Assembly: GCA_022071955.1 (NCBI GenBank)
Contig: JAJVIM010000003.1
Span: forward strand, 372,001-436,000
From: Anaerolineae bacterium
GTDB lineage: Bacteria > Chloroflexota > Anaerolineae > 4572-78 > J111
Reading direction: 5' to 3'
DNA length: 64,000 nt
This document shows positions 53,783-63,801 of this stretch, one piece after another. How positions within the stretch are numbered: the stretch's first letter is position 1; the number at the start of each line of letters is the position of its first letter. The translations under genes were made by a program, and so were the position numbers. The notes under the pieces were generated by a model that saw only the letters and a program-made list of their open reading frames with translations, was not told the DNA's origin and ran no database searches.

Positions 53783-55009
53783 TTAATCTTCCAGACAGAA
53801 CTCCAGCTCAATCTGGCCAAAGCGCAATATATCGCCTTTATGAATTTTGGTGCGCTGGTGCGGCGGAATTTTGCTGCCGTTCACAAAGGTGCCGTTGGTG
53901 CTGTCCAGGTCTTCTACAAACCACTGGTCGTTCTGGCAGATGAACCGGCTGTGCCGCCGCGATACACCGGCTTGAGTGCCGCCGTGCGGCTCCAAATCGA
54001 TATCCGGTTTTACTTTTTTGTGCGCCCGGCCCACAATCAATTCCGACTGGCGATTGGCCGGGATTTGATGGCCGGTTGAGGTAAGTTTGAGAAAAGCCTT
54101 GGTCTGGTGCAACTGCGAGGTGTTCATCACCCCCGTCGGTTCAAAATTGCGGTTGTAATCTTCCATCCGCAGCTTGCGCCGGGCCTCAATGAGCGCCCGG
54201 GAGAACTCGTCCATCGTCTGGTAGCGCTCTTTGGCGTTTTGGGCCAGCGCCTTTTCCAGGATTGGCACAAAAACAGGCGACACATCGGGGTTGGCGTCGA
54301 GGATGGGCCGGGGCGGCTCGGTGAGGCGGGCCATCAAAAAATCAAATGAGGTTTCGCCTTCAAAGGGCAGCTTGCCGCTCAACAGCTCGTACAAAACAAT
54401 GCCCAGCGAGTAAATATCGATGCGGGCGTCAATTTCGCCTTCCTGAATTTGCTCGGGGGCGGCGTAGGCCATTGTCCCCAGCACCTGGCCGGGCATGGTC
54501 AGGTTGGGCCGGGTGGAATGTTCCATTTTGGCCAGGCCAAAATCGGCCAGCAGTGGCCAGTCGTCCTGCGGCATTAAAATATTGGCCGGTTTGATGTCGC
54601 GGTGGATAATGTTGTGTTTGTGGGCAAAAGCCAGCGCTTCAGATACCGGAATAATGATGGTGAGCGCCTGCTCCCAGGCGTAAATCTGGTCCGGCCCGGT
54701 TCGGTCCTTGAGCGAGCCGCCGGGCACGTATTCCATCACAATGTAGGCCCAGCCCTCTTCTTCGCCGTAGCCGTAAATTGTTAAAATATTGCGGTGGCGA
54801 AGCGCGGCAATTGCCTGCGCCTCCAGCCGAAACCGGGCGAGTTGAGTCTCTTCGGTTTGCCCCGGTGATGATTGAATCGGCACGAGTTTGATGGCTACCC
54901 AGCGAGCCAGCTTTTCATCAAACGCTTTGAAGATACTGGCGACGCCGCCCGCGCCGACCAGCTCTTTGAGTTCGTAGCCGCCAAACTTTTGGCCAATCAG
55001 GTGTTCCAT
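53783..55009 (-). CDS. Hanks-type serine/threonine kinase with C-terminal FHA domain
   Basis: 408 residues. Kinase domain about 8-270: glycine loop ELVGAGGVASIFKA (with GVAS at the third Gly), ATP Lys in WVAIKLVP, catalytic HRDIKPANILM and metal DFGLAKME. C-terminal FHA domain about 315-405 with VGRAHKKV, SRRHSRFI and DLDSTNGTFVNG. There is no transmembrane segment. It phosphorylates Ser/Thr of partners, which FHA domains recognise when phosphorylated on Thr; a second FHA protein lies at 56742-57278. The PP2C phosphatase at 6766 may reverse it. Confidence 0.93.
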   Translation of the reverse strand: MEHLIGQKFGGYELKELVGAGGVASIFKAFDEKLARWVAIKLVPIQSSPGQTEETQLARFRLEAQAIAALRHRNILTIYGYGEEEGWAYIVMEYVPGGSLKDRTGPDQIYAWEQALTIIIPVSEALAFAHKHNIIHRDIKPANILMPQDDWPLLADFGLAKMEHSTRPNLTMPGQVLGTMAYAAPEQIQEGEIDARIDIYSLGIVLYELLSGKLPFEGETSFDFLMARLTEPPRPILDANPDVSPVFVPILEKALAQNAKERYQTMDEFSRALIEARRKLRMEDYNRNFEPTGVMNTSQLHQTKAFLKLTSTGHQIPANRQSELIVGRAHKKVKPDIDLEPHGGTQAGVSRRHSRFICQNDQWFVEDLDSTNGTFVNGSKIPPHQRTKIHKGDILRFGQIELEFCLED

Positions 55010-55109
55010 GAACGTTACCCCAGCGCAGCTTGCTGAATTTACCCGGTGAGGGATTATATCATATTCTTTTGATTACAACCAACATGAGTTTGTGAACCAT
55101 CCCAATTAA

Positions 55110-55138
55110 TTGAAAGTCGATGCGTGGCTTGCTATACT
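55110..55138 (+). promoter_or_regulatory. Sigma70-type promoter of sdaAB
   Basis: TTGAAA at 55110 and TATACT at 55133 are separated by 17 bp, about 30 bp before the sdaAB start codon. Confidence 0.65.
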
Positions 55139-55167
55139 CACATAATCTTTAATTTGGATAGAAAAGT

Positions 55168-55851
55168 ATGACCTCAAATCGAGATGTATCCAGTTTTGAT
55201 ATTATCGGCCCGATTATGGTTGGCCCGTCGAGTTCGCACACGGCCGGAGCGGTGCGGCTGGGGCTGGTGGCCCGGGCCGTGCTCGGCAGGCAGCCGCAGC
55301 AGGCCCTCATCGAGCTGCACGGCTCGTTTGCCCACACCGGCCAGGGTCACGGCACCGACCGGGCGCTGGTAGCCGGCCTGCTGGGCCTTAATACCGATGA
55401 CAACCAGATTCGCCACAGTTTTGCCCTGGCCGCGGCGGCCGGCATGGAGTTTCAATTTGAAGAAACTGACCTGGGCGACGACGCGCACCCCAACAGCGTC
55501 CGCCTCACGCTGACAGCCGGCGACGAGAAAATTCAGCTTACCGGCGCATCGGTGGGTGGCGGGATGATCCAGATTACCAGCGTGCAGGGCTACCCGGTTC
55601 AGTTTGGCGGCGAGTATGAAACGCTGCTGGTGATTGCCGATGACCGGCCCGGCACCATCAACGCCGTGACCCAATGGTTGATGGCCAAAGAGCTGAACAT
55701 CGCCTTTTTCCGGGTTGAACGCCAGCAGCGCCGGGGCCGGGCGATCATGATCATTGAAATCGATGAAAAAATTCCTGATGACCTGCTGGACGCCATCGAA
55801 GACTTTTCGTGGGTTCACTGGGTTCGCAAAATTAGCAAGGTAAGCGAGTAA
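55168..55851 (+). CDS. sdaAB: L-serine dehydratase, beta subunit
   Basis: 227 residues: N-terminal SDH beta domain (IIGPIMVGPSSSHTAGAVRLG and HGSFAHTGQGHGTD) and a C-terminal ACT domain (LLVIADDRPGTINAVTQWL). With the alpha subunit it forms a [4Fe-4S] enzyme that makes pyruvate and ammonia from serine. The ACT domain may bind serine. Three bases separate it from sdaAA. Confidence 0.95.
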   Translation: MTSNRDVSSFDIIGPIMVGPSSSHTAGAVRLGLVARAVLGRQPQQALIELHGSFAHTGQGHGTDRALVAGLLGLNTDDNQIRHSFALAAAAGMEFQFEETDLGDDAHPNSVRLTLTAGDEKIQLTGASVGGGMIQITSVQGYPVQFGGEYETLLVIADDRPGTINAVTQWLMAKELNIAFFRVERQQRRGRAIMIIEIDEKIPDDLLDAIEDFSWVHWVRKISKVSE

Positions 55852-55854
55852 CCC

Positions 55855-56745
55855 ATGTTCAATTCAATTGCCGATATGGTCGAACAGGCCGAATCCCAAA
55901 ATTTACCTCTGCACCAGATTGTGCTCCAGGCCGAGGCCGCCCAAAGCGAACAACCCGCCGAATTACTGCGGCAGCGCATGCACAAACGGCTGCTGGTGAT
56001 GCGCCACAGCGCCGAGCAGGGCGTGGCCGAGCCGGTGATCTCGTTGAGCGGCATCAGCGGCGGCAACGCCCACAAACTGTGGAACTGGCTGCTGCACCAC
56101 CAGCCGGTAACCGGCCCGGTGTTGAGCCGGGCCGTAGCCCGGGCCATGGCCGTTAACGAAGTCAACGCCGGGATGGGTTGTATTGTGGCCACACCCACCG
56201 CCGGCTCGGCCGGAATTTTGCCGGGGGTGCTGCTCACGTTGCAGGAAGCCTACGATTTTTCTGACGACGAGTTAGTTAACGCGCTGTTTACCGCGGCCGG
56301 GATTGGCACGGTAATTGTGCGCCGGGCGCACGTGTCCGGGGCGGCGGGCGGCTGCCAGGCCGAAACCGGCAGCGCCGCAGCGATGGCCGCCGGCGCGGCG
56401 GTGGAACTGCTGGGCGGCGGGCCTCGCCAATCGGCGCAGGCGGTGGCCATCACTTTAAAAAATATGCTGGGGCTGGTCTGCGATCCGGTGGCCGGGCTGG
56501 TGGAAGTGCCGTGCGTAAAACGCAACGCAGCCGGCGCGGCCCAATGTTTTGTGGCCATCGATCTGGCCCTGGCCGGAGTAGAAAGCGTTATCCCGCCCGA
56601 TGAAGTGATCGACGCAATGGCGACGATTGGCCGCCACATGGACAGTCGCTTTAAAGAAACGGCGCAGGGCGGACTGGCGGCTACGCCTACCGGCAAACGG
56701 CTGATCAAATTGGTTTGGGAGCAAAAAAGCCAAAGCAGCAGCTAG
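55855..56745 (+). CDS. sdaAA: L-serine dehydratase, alpha subunit
   Basis: 296 residues. The Fe-S cluster cysteines are visible: MGCIVATPTAGSAG, VCDPVAGLVEVPCVKRN. Also SAAAMAAGAAVELLGG. Two-subunit form as in Bacillus. Function is to degrade serine, the same amino acid that CysE consumes in the cysteine pathway at 12.4-14.3 kb. Confidence 0.95.
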   Translation: MFNSIADMVEQAESQNLPLHQIVLQAEAAQSEQPAELLRQRMHKRLLVMRHSAEQGVAEPVISLSGISGGNAHKLWNWLLHHQPVTGPVLSRAVARAMAVNEVNAGMGCIVATPTAGSAGILPGVLLTLQEAYDFSDDELVNALFTAAGIGTVIVRRAHVSGAAGGCQAETGSAAAMAAGAAVELLGGGPRQSAQAVAITLKNMLGLVCDPVAGLVEVPCVKRNAAGAAQCFVAIDLALAGVESVIPPDEVIDAMATIGRHMDSRFKETAQGGLAATPTGKRLIKLVWEQKSQSSS

Positions 56746-57278
56746 CCGCCAAAGGGGATAAAATCGGCAAGGGTGAGCAGGCCCAAAAAATAGGCAATCA
56801 ACAACAGGGCTACCAGCCCCAAAATGATGATGGTGGTAAACCCGGCCAGCGTGGCAAACCAAACCCGGCCGCTAACCACCACTTCTACCGCTTCCGGCAA
56901 ATCTTCGGTGATTTCGGCCACTTCACCCAGCAAAACTTCGCGGGTAACGCCGCGCTCAAGGTTGTGAAAGCGCATTTTGATTGGCCCTAACTCAATCAGG
57001 TCATCGTGGTGCAGCAGGCACGGCCCCTGAATGAGCCGGCCGTTAACGCTGGTGCCGCCGGGGCCACCCAAATCCTGCAAAAACCAGTGGTGCTCGCGCA
57101 GTTCCAGGCTGGCGTGGGTGGCGTCGATGTCCGGGGCTTGCAAAATCAGTTGGTTGTCGTGGTCTGCGCCAATTAAAATGCGGGTTTCGGATAATTCAAA
57201 CGCCTCAAAAACCGTTTCGGCGTGATGTGTTTCTTCGTAAATAATCAGTTTGGCCAAAAATTGGACTCCATTTTTCAT
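56742..57278 (-). CDS. FHA-domain membrane protein
   Basis: 178 residues. An FHA domain (about 30-105) with HASLELREHHWFLQDLGGPGG and TSVNGRLI is followed by a C-terminal hydrophobic region with two helices (TTIIILGLVALLLIAYFLG). It would bind a phospho-Thr partner at the membrane, perhaps a target of the kinase at 53783-55009, which shares the window. Its end overlaps sdaAA by 4 bp in convergent orientation. Confidence 0.85.
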   Translation of the reverse strand: MKNGVQFLAKLIIYEETHHAETVFEAFELSETRILIGADHDNQLILQAPDIDATHASLELREHHWFLQDLGGPGGTSVNGRLIQGPCLLHHDDLIELGPIKMRFHNLERGVTREVLLGEVAEITEDLPEAVEVVVSGRVWFATLAGFTTIIILGLVALLLIAYFLGLLTLADFIPFGG

Positions 57279-57305
57279 CTGCTTCGTGAAAACTGCAAGC
57301 GAAAA

Positions 57306-59000
57306 TTATAATTGGCCGGGGCGATAATCGCCAAAATCGGGATCGGATTTGATAAAATCGATGGCCTCGGCCCGGCTGGTCACTTCGCCCACGGCCTGCG
57401 CCTCTTTGAGCCGGTGCAGTAACTGGCCAATCAATTTGCCCTCTTTCAACCCCAGTTCACCAATAAGATCACGCCCGCTGAGCAGCAGCGGCGGATCCAC
57501 CAGTTGGTCGTGGCGCTCAAAATAATCAGCCAGCAACCGCCACACCAAAGCCACCAGCGCCCGCCGTTCGGCTTTGCCCGCGCCGGGCGGAAATGTAGCG
57601 TCGTGATCGGCCAGCGCGTGCAGCGCCACGGCCACACCGGCCTCAAACCCCTTGCCTGCCGTATCTCTGAAAAACCGAAAAATAGCCCGCCGGCTCACAT
57701 TTTTTTGGTGAACCAGCCAGCCGGGGCGCATGTGCTGGCGCACCACCGCCTCCACAAAATCGGTGGCCTGGCTGCTCAGGCGCAGCCGGTGCGCCACAGC
57801 CAGCGCAATTTGGGCGCTCTCTTTCTCGTGGCCAATAAACCGAAACTGCCCCGGCGTTTCTTCGGTGCGGGCAGCGAGTTTGCCGGTATCGTGCAGCAAA
57901 ATAGCCAGCGGCATCAGCTTTTGCAGCGACAAACCGCCGGCCAGCGGCGTTTCAAGATAGCCGGCCAGCGCGGCCTGATATTTTTGTGGCACATCCGGCC
58001 AGCCGGCGGCGGCCAGCGCGGCCCATTTTTCCAGCGTTTGGCAGGTGTGGGCCAGCACATCCAGATGGTGCGGCAGCGACTGCTCCAGCCCGGCCAGCGC
58101 CGCCACTTCCGGCAGCAGCACGGGCAGCACGTTCAGTTGGTTCAGTTTGTCCACGGCCCGGCCGGGGGTGGGCGTATTGAGCAGTTTGAGCAGTTCGTCC
58201 CGCTGGCGCTCGGCAGACACCCGCGGCAGCAGCCCGGCATCGCGCCGGATCGCCGCGGCGGTGGCCGGGTCGATGGCGAAATTAAAATCCGCGGCCTGCC
58301 GCACCGCCCGAATCGCGCGCACCGGATCGTGCTGAAACGCCAGGGGCGTCACGCTTTTGAGCTGCGCGGCGGCCAGATCGGCCTGGCCGTTGGCCGGGTC
58401 AATCAGTTGCGGCGGTTGGGTGAGGCTGAGGGCGATGGCGTTGATGGTAAAATCGCGGTCCAGCAGGTCGGCGGTTAAATCCCGGCCGCGAAACGAGGCA
58501 AAGTCGAGATAGATTTTGTGGGGCGGTTCCGGCTGGTCAACCACCACGCGACCGGTCGCCCGCTCCACATCCAGCGGGTAATACGCCGCGTGCAAAACAT
58601 CGGCCACCTGCCGGGCCACGGCCAGGCCATCGCCCGGCACGGCAAAATCCAGATCGACAATATTGGCCCGGCCCAGCAGCAAATCGCGCACCGCGCCGCC
58701 CACCAGATAGCTTTCTATGTGCCGCGCCTGCAAAATCTGGGCCGTTTTTTGCAGCAATGGCTGGCTGTCAAACCAATTTTCCGGGTTTATCTGCAACATG
58801 ATGCTGTCTGCCTGGGTTAGCCGGCCGCTGCCGTCAACAAAATAGAGGCCGGGCCGCTCTTTGGGCCGAATCTGTTTGGCGGTGCGTTCGGCCTGAGCGC
58901 GGGTAACGCCCACGCCCACCACCCGCCGGCGGACAATCGCCAGCCAACGGTTGCGGTACAGGTGCGGTTCAAAATCGATGGGTAAATCAGAATCGGCCAC
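57306..59000 (-). CDS. CCA-type nucleotidyltransferase/poly(A) polymerase with HD domain
   Basis: 564 residues from GTG at 59000. An N-terminal about 55 residues (NRWLAIVRRRVVGVGVTRAQAERTAKQIR over two strands and a helix) resemble a DUF5678-like module, an unusual addition. Then the class II nucleotidyltransferase core with GGAVRDLLLGR and the metal pair VDLDFAV, followed by an HD domain with ILLHDTGKLAAR and a helical tail. It adds CCA or A to RNA 3' ends, or repairs tRNA; with HD it resembles bacterial CCA-adding enzymes. No strong ribosome site precedes the GTG. Confidence 0.88.
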   Translation of the reverse strand: MADSDLPIDFEPHLYRNRWLAIVRRRVVGVGVTRAQAERTAKQIRPKERPGLYFVDGSGRLTQADSIMLQINPENWFDSQPLLQKTAQILQARHIESYLVGGAVRDLLLGRANIVDLDFAVPGDGLAVARQVADVLHAAYYPLDVERATGRVVVDQPEPPHKIYLDFASFRGRDLTADLLDRDFTINAIALSLTQPPQLIDPANGQADLAAAQLKSVTPLAFQHDPVRAIRAVRQAADFNFAIDPATAAAIRRDAGLLPRVSAERQRDELLKLLNTPTPGRAVDKLNQLNVLPVLLPEVAALAGLEQSLPHHLDVLAHTCQTLEKWAALAAAGWPDVPQKYQAALAGYLETPLAGGLSLQKLMPLAILLHDTGKLAARTEETPGQFRFIGHEKESAQIALAVAHRLRLSSQATDFVEAVVRQHMRPGWLVHQKNVSRRAIFRFFRDTAGKGFEAGVAVALHALADHDATFPPGAGKAERRALVALVWRLLADYFERHDQLVDPPLLLSGRDLIGELGLKEGKLIGQLLHRLKEAQAVGEVTSRAEAIDFIKSDPDFGDYRPGQL

Positions 59001-59300
59001 GGTGTTTACTCACGTTCTGGGCGGAGTATAGCATAAATATCGTTTAACAAAAATGGCGACAACTCGCGGTTAAATTTATTCAACTGCCCAATCTTTACTC
59101 AAAATTTACTTTAGAAACAGTCCGCATTTGTCGAAAAATGAAGAGACTCAAGGTGGGCCAGAACCGGATGGCAGTGATAGAGTTCGAGCAGGACGACAAC
59201 ACTAAACACAACCGATCACACCCGCGGTGTGACAGATTGGCTGGTATCTGCACCTACCCGCGGCCCTCTATATCCAACTATTTTCACGGGAGAAAATGAA
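59001..59300. other. 300-bp spacer before the chemoreceptor-like genes
   Basis: Divergent spacer. No clear promoter pair and no RNA gene seen; GGGAG at 59288-59292 is the ribosome site of the next gene. Confidence 0.4.
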
Positions 59301-61580
59301 ATGGATTTTATGCCAGCCACTCTTTTGCCCTACCTGGATTATATCCTTTTTATCAGCGGATTGACCATCACAGCCGGTTTTTCAACGGCTGTGGTTTATT
59401 TTATTTACCGGCAGGGCATTGCCTTGCGGATGAATATGGTGGTTATTGCCGGCACCATAGCCGCCGCGCTGGGCGGGTTTGTATTGGGCAAAATGGGTTT
59501 TTCAATACCGGGCGTGATAACAGCCATGATCATTGTGCTGATTTTTGGCGTTGGGCTGGTATCGCTGCTGCTGCGACGGATCATTGTTCCACTGCGTCAG
59601 GCGGCCGAGGCGGCCACACAACTGGCCGAGGGCAAGCTTGAGCAGACCATCGAAATCACCACTCAGGATGAAATTGGGCAGGTGGCCCAGGCTGTTTCTC
59701 ATGCGGCCGACTACCTGCGGGAAGCGGCTGACGCTGTAGAAAAATTTGCCGGAGGCAACCTGTCGGCCGTGGTGACGCCCCGGTCAAATGAGGATAGATT
59801 TGGCAAAGCGCTGGCGGATATGGTGACCCATCTGCAGCAGCGCATCAACGATATTGTTGCCAGCGCCGACGAAATGAGCAGCGTTTCAGGTAAAATTGCG
59901 GCTACTTCGATCCAATCCGGCCGGGAAGCCACACAGATTGCCCAAACTATCCAACAAATTGCCATCGGCGCCAGCCAGCAAACCCACAGCATTGAAACCA
60001 CTGTTACCGCCGTGAATCAAATGACGCAGGCCATTGATGGTGTGGCTCGCGGGGCGCAAGAACAGGCGACCGCAGTGGGCATGTCGGTGGCTATTACTTC
60101 GCAAATGTCCCAGGCCATCCAGCAGGTTACGCAAAACGCCCAGTCCAGCGCCACCGGCGCTCACAATGCCGCCGATACCGCCCGCAAAGGCACAAAAATT
60201 GTAGAACAAACCATTCAGGGAATGCATGCCATAAAAACCACGGTTGATCTTTCGGCCCGGAAGATGCAGGAACTGGGCCTGCGCTCCAACCAGATTGGGG
60301 CCATTATTGAAACCATCGACGATATTGCCAGCCAAACCAACCTGCTGGCGCTCAACGCCGCCATCGAGGCCGCCCGCGCCGGTGAGCACGGCAAAGGCTT
60401 TGCCGTGGTGGCCGACGAGGTGCGCAAACTGGCCGAAAAATCGGCCGTTGCCACCAAAGAAATTGCCAACCTGATCAAAGCCATGCAACAAACGGTAACC
60501 GAAGCGGTTGAGGGCATGGCCAACGGCGCTCAACAGGTGGACCAGGGCATGAGTTTTGCCAATGAATCCGGGCAGGCTCTGGCCCAGATCGTAGAGGCCG
60601 CGGAACATGTTCAGCATCAGGTTGAAACTATTGTCGCGGCCGCCCAAAATATGAATGTGTCTGCGCAGGAATTGGTTAACACCATGGAGTCGGTTTCGGC
60701 GGTGGTAGAAGAAAACACTGCGGCAACGGCGCAAATGGCGGCCAATTCCAGCCAGGTGAGTTCGGTGATAGAAAATATTGCCGGCATTAGCCAGGAAAAC
60801 AGCGCGGCCGTGCAAGAGATCAGCGCTTCGGCGGCGCAAATGAGCCAGCAGGTGGCAGAAGTGGCCCAGATTACGCAACAACTCAGCGATCATGCCGTTA
60901 CGCTTCAGCAAAAGGTGATCAACCTGACCACCAAAAAGATCACCGGCAAGGTTTCGCGGGGGGCCGCACTGCTGGGCCGGATTGACTTTGTCAAAGAAAA
61001 ATACAACGAAGCTGCCTGGCAGCGGGTGTTGTCTCACCTTCCACCGGATACCAGAAAGCTGTTGCAGGGCAAAATTGACCCCGAAGGAGCGTACCCACCG
61101 GAAATATTGGGCCAACTGACCAACGCCATCAAAACAGAACTCGCCGGCGGCAGCGATGATATTTTGCGGGAAATGACCGCCTATCGAGCCAAATTTGATG
61201 TCCTGCCCGGCGGTAAACTGGCGCAGCACTTTAAACCCGGCGACCCCGGTTTCACCATGCGCCGCATGGATTTGTGCCTGCGCCACAACTGGGGCGATGG
61301 CGTCATTGTCCGCAGCAAAGATATTGGCCCCAACCACATCCGGCAAGAGGTGGATATGGGTGGCAAACAGCCCCGCGAGCGCTGCACCTACAACCACGTC
61401 GGCTGGATGGAGGGCGTTATCCGCGAAGCCGGCGGCATCCCCACCATCAAAAAGACCAAATGCATGCACAACGGCGATCCCTGCTGCGAATACGATATCC
61501 GCTGGGAAATGGCCGCAGAAAAAGGGGTTCAGTTTAATGAACCTGTTAAAGTATCAACCAATGGGAGAAGAACCTTATGA
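59301..61580 (+). CDS. Methyl-accepting chemotaxis-like protein with V4R-like C-terminus (copy 1)
   Basis: 759 residues from ATG at 59301. Two or three N-terminal membrane helices without an external sensor domain, then HAMP ([20 protein letters not shown]), a long coiled coil with the receptor hairpin tip ([41 protein letters not shown] in parts) and a C-terminal about 190-residue domain ending [15 protein letters not shown]. The last part resembles the end of V4R (4-vinyl reductase-like) domains, which bind small hydrophobic ligands. Thus the sensor seems to be at the C-terminus in the cytoplasm. Its stop overlaps the next gene's start (ATGA). No che genes are in the window. Confidence 0.88.
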   Translation: MDFMPATLLPYLDYILFISGLTITAGFSTAVVYFIYRQGIALRMNMVVIAGTIAAALGGFVLGKMGFSIPGVITAMIIVLIFGVGLVSLLLRRIIVPLRQAAEAATQLAEGKLEQTIEITTQDEIGQVAQAVSHAADYLREAADAVEKFAGGNLSAVVTPRSNEDRFGKALADMVTHLQQRINDIVASADEMSSVSGKIAATSIQSGREATQIAQTIQQIAIGASQQTHSIETTVTAVNQMTQAIDGVARGAQEQATAVGMSVAITSQMSQAIQQVTQNAQSSATGAHNAADTARKGTKIVEQTIQGMHAIKTTVDLSARKMQELGLRSNQIGAIIETIDDIASQTNLLALNAAIEAARAGEHGKGFAVVADEVRKLAEKSAVATKEIANLIKAMQQTVTEAVEGMANGAQQVDQGMSFANESGQALAQIVEAAEHVQHQVETIVAAAQNMNVSAQELVNTMESVSAVVEENTAATAQMAANSSQVSSVIENIAGISQENSAAVQEISASAAQMSQQVAEVAQITQQLSDHAVTLQQKVINLTTKKITGKVSRGAALLGRIDFVKEKYNEAAWQRVLSHLPPDTRKLLQGKIDPEGAYPPEILGQLTNAIKTELAGGSDDILREMTAYRAKFDVLPGGKLAQHFKPGDPGFTMRRMDLCLRHNWGDGVIVRSKDIGPNHIRQEVDMGGKQPRERCTYNHVGWMEGVIREAGGIPTIKKTKCMHNGDPCCEYDIRWEMAAEKGVQFNEPVKVSTNGRRTL

Positions 61581-63691
61581 ACTTATTACCTGCATTCGTT
61601 GTTGAAAATCTGGACTATTTTTTATTTGCCGGCGCGCTGATTTTAACCGCCGGCCTGTCGATGGCTATTGTGGTTTACATTTACCGGCAGGGCATTGCGC
61701 TGCGAATGAATATAGTGGTGATCATTGGCACCATAGCCGCCGCGATGGGTGGTTTTGTGTTAGGCAAAATGGGCTTTTCGGTGACAGGGGTGGTTACGGC
61801 AATGATCATTGTGCTCTGTTTTGGTGTGGGCGCGGTGGCGCTGCTGCTGAAACGGATTATCAAGCCGTTACGCCAGGTAGCCGATGCCGCCGCCCGGCTG
61901 GCGCAGGGCAACCTGGACCAATCGCTGCAAATTGGCACCAACGATGAGATCGGCGAGATGGCCCGGGCGCTCACCAGCACCGCCGATTATCTGCGGTCAA
62001 CCAAAGATGTGGTTGAAAAGTTTGCCGATGGCAACCTGGCCGCAACGGTTACGCTGCGCTCGGAGGAGGATGAATTTGCCCGGGCTTTACAGGCGATGGT
62101 AATTAACCTGCGCCAGCAAATTGAATCGATTGTCGCCAGTACCGATGAAATGAGCGCGATTTCTAACGACATTGCGATGTCAACCGCCCAAACCGGCGAG
62201 GCGGCGGCGCAAATTTCGCACACCATCCAGCACATCGCCGCCGGAGCCTCGCAGCAGGCCGATAGTGTTGGCAAAACGGTACGCTCGGTAGACCAGATGA
62301 CCTACGCCATTGAGGGTGTGGCGCACGGGGCGCAGGAACAGGCCACGGCAGTGGGCACAACCTCAAACATTATCACCCAGCTTTCGTTTGCCATTGAGCA
62401 GGTTTCGGCCAATGTTGACCAAATGGTCACCCTGAAGAATGATGTGGAACAGGCCGCTCACAAAGTCAGAGAAATGGGCAAACGCTCGCAACAGATTGGG
62501 GCCATTGTGCAGACAATTGAAGATATTGCCAGCCAAACCAACCTGCTGGCGCTCAATGCCGCCATCGAGGCCGCCCGCGCCGGCGAGCACGGCAAAGGCT
62601 TTGCCGTGGTGGCCGACGAGGTGCGCAAACTGGCCGAAAAATCGGCGGGAGCCACCCGCGAAATCACCAGCCTGATTCAGGATGTGCAGGAGTCGGTCAC
62701 CGAGGCGGTAATCGCCATCGATAAAAGTTCGCACAGGCTGGATGAGCAGATGCAGGAAATGAGCCAGGCCACCGCCGAAATGCGTCAGGGGTCCGATGAA
62801 GTGGTCAACGCCATCGAAACAGTATCGGCGGTGGTGGAAGAAAACACAGCCGCCACGGAAGAAATGTCGGCCAGCTCCGGCGAAGTGTCACAGGCGATGG
62901 AAAATATTGCCAGCGTAAGCCAGGAAACCAGCGCCTCAATTCAGGAAATCAGCGCCTCGGTGGAAGAAATGAGCGCCCAGGTCGCCGATGTCAGCCGCGC
63001 CACCAAACTGTTCAGCGAAAAAGCGGTTGAACTGCAACAAAAAGTTTTGCACATTTCTGTTAAAAAAGTCTCCGGTAAAGTTTCGCGGGGCACGGCGCTG
63101 CTGGGCCGGATTGACTTTGTCAAAGAACGGTACGGGCCAGAGGCGTGGCAGCGCGTTTTGCGACGCCTGCCGGTTGAGGCTGCCCAAATTTTGAGCGGCA
63201 AAATTGATCCCGGCGGCGAATATCCGCCGGAAATATTGGGCCAACTGACCAGCGCCATCAAAACAGAACTCGCCGGCGGCAGCGATGATATTTTGCGGGA
63301 AATGACCGCCTATCGCGCCAAATTTGATGTCCTGCCCGGCGGTAAACTGGCTCAGCACTTTAAACCCGGCGACCCCGGTTTCACCATGCGCCGCATGGAT
63401 TTGTGCCTGCGCCACAACTGGGGCGATGGCGTCATTGTCCGCAGTAAAGATATTGGCCCCAACCACATCCGCCAAGAGGTGGATATGGGTGGCAAACAGC
63501 CCCGCGAGCGCTGCACCTACAACCACGTCGGCTGGATGGAAGGCGTTATCCGCGAAGCCGGCGGCATCCCCACCATCAAAAAGACCAAATGCATGCACAA
63601 CGGCGATCCCTGCTGCGAATACGATATCCGCTGGGAAATGGCCGCAGAAAAAGACCGGCAACCCCAGCGGCAGCAGCCGGTAAAGGTTTGA
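61577..63691 (+). CDS. Methyl-accepting chemotaxis-like protein with V4R-like C-terminus (copy 2)
   Basis: 704 residues. Same plan as copy 1: N-terminal membrane helices, HAMP, receptor coiled coil with the same hairpin tip, and the same C-terminal domain. The last about 140 residues of the two proteins are virtually identical and their DNA (about 61131-61520 and 63246-63650) differs at only a few bases, whereas the N-terminal halves have clearly diverged. This points to recent gene conversion or selection for identity. It is coupled to copy 1. The coiled coil is about 55 residues shorter than in copy 1. Confidence 0.88.
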   Translation: MNLLPAFVVENLDYFLFAGALILTAGLSMAIVVYIYRQGIALRMNIVVIIGTIAAAMGGFVLGKMGFSVTGVVTAMIIVLCFGVGAVALLLKRIIKPLRQVADAAARLAQGNLDQSLQIGTNDEIGEMARALTSTADYLRSTKDVVEKFADGNLAATVTLRSEEDEFARALQAMVINLRQQIESIVASTDEMSAISNDIAMSTAQTGEAAAQISHTIQHIAAGASQQADSVGKTVRSVDQMTYAIEGVAHGAQEQATAVGTTSNIITQLSFAIEQVSANVDQMVTLKNDVEQAAHKVREMGKRSQQIGAIVQTIEDIASQTNLLALNAAIEAARAGEHGKGFAVVADEVRKLAEKSAGATREITSLIQDVQESVTEAVIAIDKSSHRLDEQMQEMSQATAEMRQGSDEVVNAIETVSAVVEENTAATEEMSASSGEVSQAMENIASVSQETSASIQEISASVEEMSAQVADVSRATKLFSEKAVELQQKVLHISVKKVSGKVSRGTALLGRIDFVKERYGPEAWQRVLRRLPVEAAQILSGKIDPGGEYPPEILGQLTSAIKTELAGGSDDILREMTAYRAKFDVLPGGKLAQHFKPGDPGFTMRRMDLCLRHNWGDGVIVRSKDIGPNHIRQEVDMGGKQPRERCTYNHVGWMEGVIREAGGIPTIKKTKCMHNGDPCCEYDIRWEMAAEKDRQPQRQQPVKV

Positions 63692-63731
63692 GCAACACGT
63701 CATATTTTCCCCCAAAATTTATGTCAAGCAG

Positions 63732-63760
63732 TTGCATCCGACTCCTGACTTACGTATAAT
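63732..63760 (+). promoter_or_regulatory. Sigma70-type promoter of the LysM gene
   Basis: TTGCAT at 63732 and TATAAT at 63755 are separated by 17 bp, about 40 bp before the start codon. Confidence 0.6.
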
Positions 63761-63801
63761 GAGGTAAACATAACGTCTTAAGTCCGTAGGAGGAAAACTA
63801 A

